In this document: in pieces, positions 47,083 through 57,398 of the stretch | Numbering within the stretch: the stretch's first letter is position 1 | Layout: each line of letters starts with the position of its first letter | NCBI GenBank assembly: GCA_016859345.1 | Contig: CM029134.1 | Coordinates: forward strand, 11,395,560-11,459,559 | Source: Istiophorus platypterus | Taxonomy: Eukaryota > Chordata > Actinopteri > Istiophoriformes > Istiophoridae | DNA length: 64,000 bases | Reading direction: 5' to 3' | The notes under the pieces: generated by a model | Databases searched by the model: none | Told to the model about the DNA's origin: nothing | What the model saw: only the letters and a program-made list of their open reading frames with translations | Program-made: the position numbers and the translations under genes

Positions 47083-49905
47083 CAAGATGCCATGAGGTGA
47101 CACCAGTTTGACTCACTATGTTTTTAGCTTTCACTGTTCAAAGCCAGTCTCTGCGGTGTTGTAATTAAACATTTCAAACATCACTTGGCACTTAACACTC
47201 CTCAAATAGAAAGCTTAACGGCAGCATGAAAGCTTTTACCCAACCTAAGCGGAACTGCTGAAAGAAAAACCTGTCTCCCTGTTTGTTTTGATCCTAGTAA
47301 GATATGACAGCTATGTGGTGTGAGTAGAGGTGTGTCTTTCAAATGTCAGCTCTGTGTTGATCCCAGGCCTTGGTATGGAAATATAAACTGCACCAGGTGA
47401 TATAACACACCACAAATTTTATCTTATATTCAACAACTTATATTTAGTCTAAGTTGTATGTCCACGTTTCTGTACCTTAACAGTAAGGACACACAGATGT
47501 GCACTTTTTCTGTAAATTCACATATTGTTCACAGTTGAATCAGAAATGACTTCCTTGTTTTTTTCAGCAGATGGCAGTATTGCACATCAAATGCAATCAC
47601 CAGCAAGCCAAAACAAAAATCAGTAACATGTTATCGAGCTCTTAATTAATTCCATCTATATACTTGATGTATTTATATCCACAGCATTTTCATTGTCATC
47701 AGTGTTTGTCATCAATGACAATGGTTCTTTTGTGGCAGTCAGGTCATTTTTAAAGCTCACGTAACAATGACAGAATGCAAGAGAACATGTTTTGACATGA
47801 GTCTCGTGGGACTGTTAAAACGTGCAGCTTTGTCACCTTATCATTTCCCTGCGAAAATATCTATCTGAGCAATGTCTGCAGATAGAAAATATGCAAATAT
47901 AAAACATCTCTAAAGAAGTGAGGTTCTATTTCAGGTCCCATGCTGCACAGAAAATAACAACAAAATAAGTGTTGGCCTACATTAGTCAGTTCTCCTGTCA
48001 TTTAGTATTGTCCCACTTGAACTCAACAAAGTAGTAACTAATGCTTGAACAGTCAGTATGGAGCCCAAAGGCCCTATAGTCCTAAAGAGCCTTTACTTGC
48101 TTTTGCGTCTTATCAGACAGGGCTGGTTATTGACCTTTCAGTGTGAAATGGATCAGCCTGATAGGCTGTAACTCTACAGGGAACATTTCCACTTGTGAGG
48201 GCTAACCTCTGGAGCCACTTTGTGAAAGCACTAATACAGGTTGTGGCTGACTGCGTGTGGGTGCCTAATGCACCGAAAAGGAAATAGGGGGCCGAGCAAA
48301 ATCAGGAAGTCGGTGCGAAAATGAGATGATGTGATGTGGCTGAGAAGGACGGGGAGGAAGTGTAGGAGTATTGGCACACTCAGCAAGTGGAGGAGGTGTG
48401 GAGCCGTTAAGAGAAACATGACCCCTGGGCATTTTCCCATTGCAAAGACCAGTGTAAAGTGAGATTAGCTGGACCACAGGGGGCATTAACACTGGAGTCT
48501 CCGGCACCAGTAGTTTAATGACCATGGTTAAATCTAGAGAATATCCCAAGGTAAGACAAAGTGAGTGTAGACAGTTGATTACAGTGGTCCTAAACAGACA
48601 CAGGTAATTTCAGATAACCTCGAAGTGGCCTTCAGCTTCCTCTAGGCTCATGCAGAATATGAATAATATGAGTCAAGTCACTCAGTTTTTCTGTGATCTT
48701 TGATCTTCTTTCTCCTGTACCTGTGGGGTCTTTCTCTTTGAAGTGCGGCTGACTCTTGACAAAATCTTTACTTGACTTTACATTAGCGCTGCCCCGACAC
48801 TGCACTCTTAAGAAAGAGACAGGTAACTGATGTCTCCCTGGGGAGTCCGCTTGTAGCTAAAATGACTCAATTTCTTCTCAGTTTAGCAAAACATTAGAGG
48901 TTGTTTTGTGTGCATACGTGAACCAAAACCAATGTGCACATGTGGTATGCATGGCCAGACACCAGCACACACATGTGGCTTGATGCTGACTTTAAAAACA
49001 CTGTAGATTCAGCCCATCTACATTTTAAGGTTAACTGCAAACGGCAGGGGTTTAACATCCCCTGAATGTACACTATCCTCATGTCTCCTGTGTCACTATT
49101 CATTTTGCCCTGGGGGAAGATGAAAAGTACTGTTGCATCAAACACATTGCCCCTCTCCAGCCATCCACCCACCCTATATAGCCAGTCAGAGGATTGTATT
49201 GAACTTCATTTAAAGAGACATGTTTCAACCCAATCCTACCACCTCAGACAAAATGACTAACGCTGTTCAATAAAGGAAGACAGTGCTTCTTTAACTCCTG
49301 CTCTTCCTTTTCACTGTCAGCGGAAATTGGCTTGACCCATTGCCCTGGTCTTGGCCCCTTTCCTTTTCTACCTGATCTATTAAGCATGTATGTTGTTCAG
49401 CTCAATTGTTTTTTTGTTCTTTTTTGCTGAGCTGTCAAAAATGAGCAATCGATCAGGGCATGGAGTGATAACATACCCCCACCCTTCTTACAATCATGCC
49501 CTCAGAAGTATCCCACACCGATCCCGTGGCCAGCCTTGTTTAGAGGGTGGAGACTTTGCTGTCAAGCTCACAGAGGATTTCAGGTTTATAAAAGAGATCT
49601 GTATCTGCAGCCTGACATCCAACACAGTCAGCCTCCACAGACCCGGCATCCCGTGATTACATAACCAGAATCTGAATATGGGAGAGAAGATAGAAAGGAA
49701 CAGACACACTCCACTGATGATAATTATCTAGCACTCCATCGCAGCCCTGTAACAGCTTCTGATAATACTGGCTGTACAACAGATCAGAGACACAAACTTC
49801 GAATTCAGATTTCTTTACATTCTTTGAAAGGTGAATAGATATCATCTCTTTCGAGGGTGACAGTAATACTAAAATAATCTCTTCCAATGTAAGATAGCAC
49901 CACTG
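47083..49905. other. Non-coding, single-copy sequence
   Basis: Complex sequence throughout. The 48050-48250 part is free of simple repeats and may be regulatory. Overlapping frames at 48231-48549 on the minus strand have no family resemblance. Confidence 0.5.
47564..47577 (+). promoter_or_regulatory. CTCF-like motif
   Basis: TCAGCAGATGGCAG matches 13 of 14 core positions, with a T in place of the first C. Confidence 0.35.
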
Positions 49906-49909
49906 CAGC

Positions 49910-50530
49910 ATTTGAAATTACTTTTTAAATAATGGCTAATCTAATGATGATCATTCTGTAATCTGACCGCAGTTAATTATCAATGTGTAGTTAATAAAAC
50001 AGTGGGTAGATAATTCAAATTACAATAGAAAAATTAGAACGGCCCTAATTTGTGCGAAACTCACAAAAGACCTCAGTGTCAATTAAAATTCACACAGTTG
50101 CACTTTAATAAAGAAATGACAGTGAAGATGTGACCTTGACATCTGAGAAGAATAAGTATCTCGATGAATTGTGCATATCTTTTCAAGTTCAGATGTGTGC
50201 ATTTAAAAATATCTTTAGAAAGGAGGCTCCATTGATTTCCTAGCCTGGGTTTTCTCATTTCTTTGAGGAGCAGTGGTGCATTTTTGTTTACTCTCTATTG
50301 ATTGATGACAATAACTTTCCCATCTAGCTTAGCCACCTGCCATCTGGCTGAAGTAGAAATGAGCTTGTGATGCTGCTGTGGGAGAGAGAATCTCTTTGCT
50401 ATTTGTGAAAATGCCAAATGTTTATACTGTGTGAACAAATGTGAATACAAGATACTTAAACTAAGCTCTCTCCATTTTATAGAGCTGAAAGAAGATAAAC
50501 TTAATGCCATTAGACTTTCAAACAAGGAAC
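49910..50530. promoter_or_regulatory. Candidate regulatory segment with homeodomain and PBX/HOX-like sites
   Basis: About 620 bases of complex AT-rich sequence crowded with AGTTAATTATC, TAGTTAATAAAAC and TCAATTAAAATT words. TGATTGATGACA at 50299-50310 joins a PBX-HOX composite (TGATTGAT) to a TGACA Meis-like half-site, and ACAATA (SOX-like) overlaps its end. No simple repeats or protein frame. This is the most motif-dense segment I saw. Confidence 0.35.
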
Positions 50531-53500
50531 AGTTGCTCTTCCTGGAGTCGTATTTATAGGCACAACTGTGGCTGTGATAATAATCTTGGGTTCCTCTGGG
50601 AGTTGTGAGGTAGGGGTTAAGTGCTGTCAGAGGTTAGGTTAGGGTTAAGGCCATGGGTGACATGACTGGGCTTGTAAATCACATGAAGGAAGAAGTAAGA
50701 CAGAAAGAAAGTGAACAATAATCTGTGTCGAAGGAAGTCAAGCATTTTATGCCCCCTTTGCCAACTGTAAAACTGACCAAAGGCTTATCGGTGCTACAAA
50801 AGCTTAGTGGGCCGGATGGAGGGAGAGAAAAAAAAGAAACGACTTCCCTCTGATGTGTCACTGGACAACACTGACACGGACCCCTAGCACATCCCCTATA
50901 GAACATAAAAGAGCTCTAATACAGCTACAGCAATATTCATTTCCATCCATAAGGCTGTAAATACAGTTGGTTTCGTAAGCAGAGGGTCGCTCATTATTCA
51001 AAGCTAACAGGTGTGATTTTAAATCAAAGCCATCATGCTTGAACATGTAAATAATGTACAGTAGTGATTTGCTGATAGTTATACAATGCATGCGGAGAAT
51101 GCTCATTGAAAATAAAGCTGAATAAAGCCAAAAATATGCATAGTTTGAATTTTAATGTTTCCGAGCATGTACATACATATTTGTGGTTGCAGTAGCAGTG
51201 TTTGTGAAGTTGCCTGAAACCACTGGCAACATAGTTTCAAAATCTGTACAAAGGTAAAGTGGGTAAAAACCTAAAGAGAGCAAGGCTCAAGTATTACACA
51301 GTAACTGGTTTATAATTTTCAGTAGTAACAAATTAATTTATTGCTTTGTTCATTTTTTCACTGCAGTGGAAAAAGAACAACATTTTTCAGGTCATCCACA
51401 TGATGTCATGTTATTTTGGTTCCATGGGCCATTTTCACCAAGTGGCTCATCTATAAAGCGTTGAGGTATACTCTCATCTTAAAATTTACAAGAACACTAC
51501 CGACCATCTAAAACACCATGGTCACATTTAGCTAGTATCAATTTAGAAATGACACTTTCTTACCACAGTTCTCTAAATAGTGTCTTTGTGTCTCTGTGGC
51601 TCTTTGAACATTTCCTGTTTGACCACGCCCAAGCCTCAGTCTCCCACTCTCCCCTCAGTCCCTCCATCCTCCTCTGTGCCGCCTGATCCTCCCACAGGAT
51701 CAGCCTCCTTCTCAGTGTCTCTTGTGGTGGCTCCTCAGCTCCTGTGCATGTTGTCCTGGGTGACATGAATTAATGATAACAGCAGAGGCTTCACAGACCA
51801 GGCTCATCCATTGCATAAGGCAGGCAGGTCTGCTGCAGATCCACACAGTTTTTGACAATACACAGTACTGAACCACACCTTCCACAGCTGACCTTTTCTA
51901 CCCTCCTTTCTCATCTCCTCTGTCTTTGCCGCTGCACACAACATATGGTGCAGTGGGTAGGCAGCCATATGGCAAGTGTCACAAGTATTTATCCATAACC
52001 TACGTAGTGGAAGTTATATTTTTAAACACAAAACCTGGCTAGTAGAACACTGCAGTATAAAATGATAAGCCCATGGATACTGAATATTTTGAGAATAATA
52101 AGCAAAACTTCCACGAGTCACCAAGACATGGATTTACTATTCTCTAGTTACAGAGAGGGAGGCTCAATTTTGCTCCCAATTAGATGGGTGGGAAGCTGCA
52201 AGTCATCTCCCAAGTGCCATTAAGCAACAGAAGGCTATTACGTCTGATGACTAATAGAAATTCATCTACTCAACACCCCAGGGAGACCTGAATGCCATGG
52301 GTCCCCTCTGCACCTGGATGCACCTCATTACAGTTACTCTGCAAAACCACACAGGAGATGGTAAGTAGATACTCAGCTATTTTGTTAGAAAGCCTTAGTA
52401 AACACCATGTGACCTGGCAAATTCTTGATAATATTCACCCTTGAAGGTGTTTCCAGTTTTCAATCTGTAGTCTTCAGATATTACTTAAGAGGATGTCTGA
52501 CATGCTGAACTGAAATGACTGTTTGTGACATCCGAATGACCATGTTTTGTGGTGGCCTGTGCCGAAGTGTTGAGTCTTTAAGTTTAAATTTAGCATTGTT
52601 TTAAGGCTGTAAGTTAAGCCCCACCAGAATTTTCCTCATAAGAACTTTTTCTGTTCATCCCACTTGTACATTCTGCACGACAACCTAATAAAATATTGAG
52701 TAACTCGTTGCAGAATAACAAACCCACGTGCTGCCTGTCTTTGTTTTGTTGCACTCTTTCCTTGCTTCTTGCATGCTGGACAAAGTAAGTGCACTGATAT
52801 GGAACAAAATTAGAGCACCCCTATAACAGGGATTTAAAAAAAACTATAATAATAAAAGTAACACTCTACTATTTTGGTTTAATGTCAGTAGATGTTGGAT
52901 CTGGGCTAAGACTGGTACTGGTCCAGTTTCCTGAGGGTGCTACAGTTTTCCCTTCCCTTCTCATCTCAGTGTATGATTTTAGGTGTCATTACATGGAGAG
53001 TGAACATATGACTTAAATATCTTAAATTGTAAAAGGCTGAATATGGTGATTTTCCCAAATAATGGAGCAAGAAGCGCTACAGTGCTGATCCAACTTTACA
53101 TAGATGATCAATGAAAAAACAGAAAGCATTGAAAATGTGCATTTGTTATTTTTCTGATTTCTTTCGTCTAGCTTGTGATTTTCCTTTGTTTGCATGGATG
53201 TAAATTTCCTACTGACTCTCTTTAGTAAGTCTAACTGTTCCCTCTTGCCTCATCTCTGTCTCTCCTTCTCTGTCTCTTCCCTTCTCCTCCTCTTCCTTAT
53301 CCAGCTTCACATTAAAGGCTGCCATTAAAGCTGTGGAAAGCTGTGATAGGCCATTAACAATGGATTAGCTGTAACAATTCCATTTCCTCTCTCCTCATGT
53401 GTAGTCAAATGCTCAAAACCTCGCATTATAAACTCTTTGAATCATTGTCTCAGGACAAAGGGTTGGGCTCAATTGACTGAATTTAATTCATACAAAGCAA

Positions 53501-54240
53501 AAGCTGTGTGCCAGTTATAATTTAATACTTAGGTTATTGTGCTGCATATTGTATATTGGTACAATGATTACAGTACGTGAACTGGGTGTACCTCCATTCA
53601 TCTAATATTTTGTTTCATGCTTTTTGTTCTTTCTTTTTATTTCATTGCTTTCTCATTCAGAAGTTATACACTTTCACCTAGTTGATCTAAATCCAGAGGG
53701 CTTTTAATGCGCACACACATACACACACACATACACACTAATGCAAAAAAATGATCTTAATCACTTCTGACCTCTCCCAGGATGGCAAGTTTGCACAGCT
53801 GTTAAAAAAGTAGGAAAAGCATGGAGAAACACTGTGGCTGTAATGGAAGTGTCATAAATAGTTCATAACAATTTTCCTGCAGGTAGCAGCACCTTCCAGC
53901 CTCTGAATTGATGCTCAGCATTACAGTGGGAACTCCTCCAGAATTACATAATAAACCTTTGTTTGCCAATTTGCTGGCACACAATGAGTGGTGCATACAC
54001 TACATTAAAGGAGTGCTCTCTCATTTTTACACACAGACATAAACACATGCAGCATGCAATTCATATACAAATGCAAATAGAAATATATATTAATGCATAC
54101 TTATATATGTTATGTGATAAAGTGTAACTTTCCTTTTATTTCTGCCCTTTTAAAAAAAATAAATGAGGTTCCTTTTTTCCTGCAGGAATATGTCATGCCT
54201 TCTGCTAGTCAGTTCTTTCTCTGTGTGTTTAAGGTCCAAG
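50531..54240. other. Non-coding, largely single-copy sequence
   Basis: Includes telomere-like GGTTAGG words at 50629-50647, a CA run at 53710-53738, and otherwise complex sequence. Pyrimidine-rich DNA lies near 53240-53300. No gene or repeat family was recognised. Confidence 0.55.
53710..53738. repeat. (CA)n microsatellite, interrupted
   Basis: About 29 bases of CA with two TA interruptions. Confidence 0.85.
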
Positions 54241-54266
54241 CAAAAAAAACAAACAAACAAAAACAC

Positions 54267-54910
54267 AAGAACTAAATCACGTTTTTGAGACGGTAAAAGA
54301 AAGTTATCTGGATTTACCTATCCAGTAACATATTTGTGAAATAGATATCTGCATGTGATCTAAGCTGAAGTGCCCCCTTAAGTGTAAATCTCATAGCAAC
54401 AAACAGCTTAGATTCTATACTGTCTTTCCCAGAGACAACAACCTACAAATGTAGCAGGGTGCTTATATGGAGGCTGAGCAGGAACACAGCTAGTGAGCAT
54501 GTGATCCTAAATCCCCTGTCTAAATATTTCCATTAAACAAGCCACTATTTAGACATCACTTGGGGATGTGTCTTTGAATGTTTGCCTGAATGCTTATTGT
54601 AGAGTTGAGCGTGAAAGAAGCTAATTGAAAAGAAGAGGGTTGCTGGGAAATAGACTACATTGCCTCTGTCACGACTCACTGCTTTCCCCTCTTGTTGTTG
54701 TTGCCAACACTGAATGGCCATGAAGAGCCACTGAGATGCTGTTCAGAGAGGCAGCATAGTAATATGAAACCAGTCCAGCTCAAGGTTAATCACATTTGAT
54801 TCGAAGTGACTAATCACCAAGATGTACTTTTGTAGGCTTTGTGAAAATGTGACCTCCATTGAACGCTAGGAGAGAACTTAACAAAATCACAAAAACAAAC
54901 AAACAAACAC
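54267..54910 (+). repeat. 644-bp tandem duplication, copy 1
   Basis: This segment and the next are related by a constant offset of 644 bases from beginning to end, with no insertion or deletion and no mismatch found in the lines I compared. Each copy is bordered by (AAAC)n: 54242-54264 before copy 1 and the 3' end of each copy. The unit is complex single-copy-like sequence with no protein frame. Unequal exchange between AAAC tracts or an assembly error would both give this structure. Confidence 0.95.
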
Positions 54911-55554
54911 AAGAACTAAATCACGTTTTTGAGACGGTAAAAGAAAGTTATCTGGATTTACCTATCCAGTAACATATTTGTGAAATAGATATCTGCATGT
55001 GATCTAAGCTGAAGTGCCCCCTTAAGTGTAAATCTCATAGCAACAAACAGCTTAGATTCTATACTGTCTTTCCCAGAGACAACAACCTACAAATGTAGCA
55101 GGGTGCTTATATGGAGGCTGAGCAGGAACACAGCTAGTGAGCATGTGATCCTAAATCCCCTGTCTAAATATTTCCATTAAACAAGCCACTATTTAGACAT
55201 CACTTGGGGATGTGTCTTTGAATGTTTGCCTGAATGCTTATTGTAGAGTTGAGCGTGAAAGAAGCTAATTGAAAAGAAGAGGGTTGCTGGGAAATAGACT
55301 ACATTGCCTCTGTCACGACTCACTGCTTTCCCCTCTTGTTGTTGTTGCCAACACTGAATGGCCATGAAGAGCCACTGAGATGCTGTTCAGAGAGGCAGCA
55401 TAGTAATATGAAACCAGTCCAGCTCAAGGTTAATCACATTTGATTCGAAGTGACTAATCACCAAGATGTACTTTTGTAGGCTTTGTGAAAATGTGACCTC
55501 CATTGAACGCTAGGAGAGAACTTAACAAAATCACAAAAACAAACAAACAAACAA
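54911..55554 (+). repeat. 644-bp tandem duplication, copy 2
   Basis: Head-to-tail second copy of 54267-54910. Its terminal AAAC tract is about one unit longer than that of copy 1, the only difference noticed. A LINE fragment begins about 45 bases after it. Confidence 0.95.
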
Positions 55555-55599
55555 ACACAATCTGCTCCAATGACGCTTCTTTGGATTGTTTCCTTGGCG

Positions 55600-56112
55600 C
55601 CCGCCTGGGTGTGGCTTGTTTGAAGTAAGGAGTTTTAGTGTCTCTAGGACTTGTTCACAATCGTGTCTGCAGATGTAGGCGTTACACCTGATTCTCTTTA
55701 CCAGTTAATCTACGCTCCAACCCTCACCTGTGATCATAAATTGGGGGTAGCAACCAGAAGAACGCAATTAGGAAAGTAAGTCTCCTGAGGTGCAAGAGCT
55801 CAGCTATCCAGAAGAGAGCTTCAAGTAGATCAGCTGCCCCCTGATAGGCAACAGTTGAGGTGATTAGGGCATCTATTGGGATACCTTCCACATGTCACCC
55901 AGTGGAGGTATTCTAAGCATATCCAATTGGGAAGAGCAGTTAGGGCATATTCAGAACAGGCTGAAGGTTTTACATTTCCCATCTGACCTGAGAATTCCTT
56001 GGGATCCTCGAGGAGGCACTAGATTAAACAGGAGGAAGGTCTTCTTCACTTTCTTGCTTTTTCTGCTGCCACTGCAAACCAACAGCAGTAAAAAGGTGGA
56101 CTGATGGCTAGA
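55600..56112 (+). mobile_element. Decayed 3' end of a teleost non-LTR retrotransposon
   Basis: The sequence follows the C-terminal part of a very abundant fish LINE reverse-transcriptase ORF. Recognisable blocks in order are CTTTACCAGTTAATCTACGC, CAACCCTCACCTGTGATCAT, GGTGATTAGGGCATCT, GGAGGTATTCTAAGCATATC, ATTTCCCATCTGACCTGAGA with CTTGGGATCCTCGAGGAGG, then CTGCTGCCACTG and a short GATGG-type tail. The frame is broken and strongly diverged, so it is a dead 5'-truncated copy. The family (Rex/L2/CR1-like clade) is not fixed from sequence alone. Confidence 0.8.
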
Positions 56113-56990
56113 TACCCAAACAAAAAATATTCTAACAGAGCACTACAAGACTAAACATTTAGCGTTTAAGCCTGTTCATCCTGTCCACAACTTTGACAGG
56201 ATCTTGCCTTGAAAACTGCAGTGCTGGGTAACGCTAGCTCTGCAACAAATTGGTTCCTGTCACAAACCCTCCAATACTGTGATCAATCTGACCGGATCCA
56301 TGGCTCAAGAACAAACCAGAGCAAAATGAACCACACTGTAGAAGTAGTATGTAGTAGTTATGTAGAAAAAAGGCAATCAGTACATCTGTTGTTAGGTTTT
56401 AATGCTAATTTCAAAGCGTGGTAATTGTCACACACACTGTTACTGAAGCAGAAAAAGGAAATAGCATGCTGGCTGAAAGATAAAAGAAATAAAGAGTTAA
56501 AAAGGAATTGCCTAATTTCACATCAGCATTTTCCCCTAAAACTTTCTGGTCATCGATTTCCACATTAAGCAGACCTTTACACTAACATTGTTCCCAGACG
56601 CTACTCAGAGACCCTATTGATTCTATTGGACAGCCAGACACCACAAACGCATCCTCAATCACCGATAGCAAAATTAAACATGTCCTTACAATAGCTGTGT
56701 ATCTAGTTGTAGTTGAAGCTTGGAGAGGGTATGAGCATTGAAGAGAAAGATATAGGCAGAGGCAGATAGACCCTCTGGCCTCACATTTCTGGATAATGAG
56801 GTGAATAACTCCTGATTGCAGAAAGGGTACTGGAATAATTGTGTATAAAACAATGGATGGGCTAAAATCTATAGTAAAAATCAAATGTGATTTTTGACAA
56901 GAATTATGGGATTTCAATCATTTTTTTCTGGAGAAAAATCTGATATAAGTTGTCTATTCACAGAAAGTAAAAAGATCTCAGCATTGCCTA
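56113..56990. other. Non-coding sequence
   Basis: Complex AT-rich sequence with no gene or repeat recognised. The 111-codon minus frame at 56582-56917 has no family resemblance. Confidence 0.55.
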
Positions 56991-56993
56991 CAC

Positions 56994-57398
56994 ATGGTCA
57001 CATTACTGTGGAAAATTACCAATGGCCAGCAGTCATGTGATAATGATTCTATCTATGCAGTCATTTCTTCCATGGCTGAATTGTTGATTACTGGCTTCAT
57101 CTGTTTTCCCTTGCAGAGATGCTTGTCTGTGATTTATGCTAATTACAAGAACATTCTTGTTTATCTTTGGGCAGTAGGACATGACAGTTGTAGTTTCCAT
57201 TTGAGGGCTGCACTCTGTCCTGCACACTCTGTATATGACAGTACCCACATCATCAGGCTCCTGTTTCCTTTCAATCTGCACACAATTAGATGTGAGCAAG
57301 GTTGTCACATGTATTGCTTAAATGACCCTCCATTCATCTCAGACACAACCAACATGATCTGGTTATTTTCACATATATTCCTTGGATACCTTGATTAA
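56994..57398 (+). other. 134-codon ATG-started open frame of doubtful status
   Basis: This is the longest frame I saw that begins with a true ATG and ends at a normal stop (TAA). The product is hydrophobic in places and rich in Cys, His and Ile, with no domain I recognise. The DNA also contains GTGATTTATGCTAATTACAA, a homeodomain-like word, and a TTTTCCCTTGCAG acceptor-like word that would be odd inside a simple coding frame. The minus strand is open for 91 codons over the same place. I favour a chance frame in a regulatory segment. Confidence 0.15.

Noticed and set aside
50629..50650. Interstitial telomere repeat
   Set aside because: Only two or three irregular GGTTAGG words are present, too few to separate from chance.
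51948..51965. GGTGCAGTGGGTAGGCA word resembling a fish tRNA-derived SINE A box
   Set aside because: There is no B box or SINE body downstream.
55834..55847. CTCF-like site on the minus strand
   Set aside because: It matches only 12 of 14 positions and lies inside the decayed LINE, so it is most likely repeat sequence.
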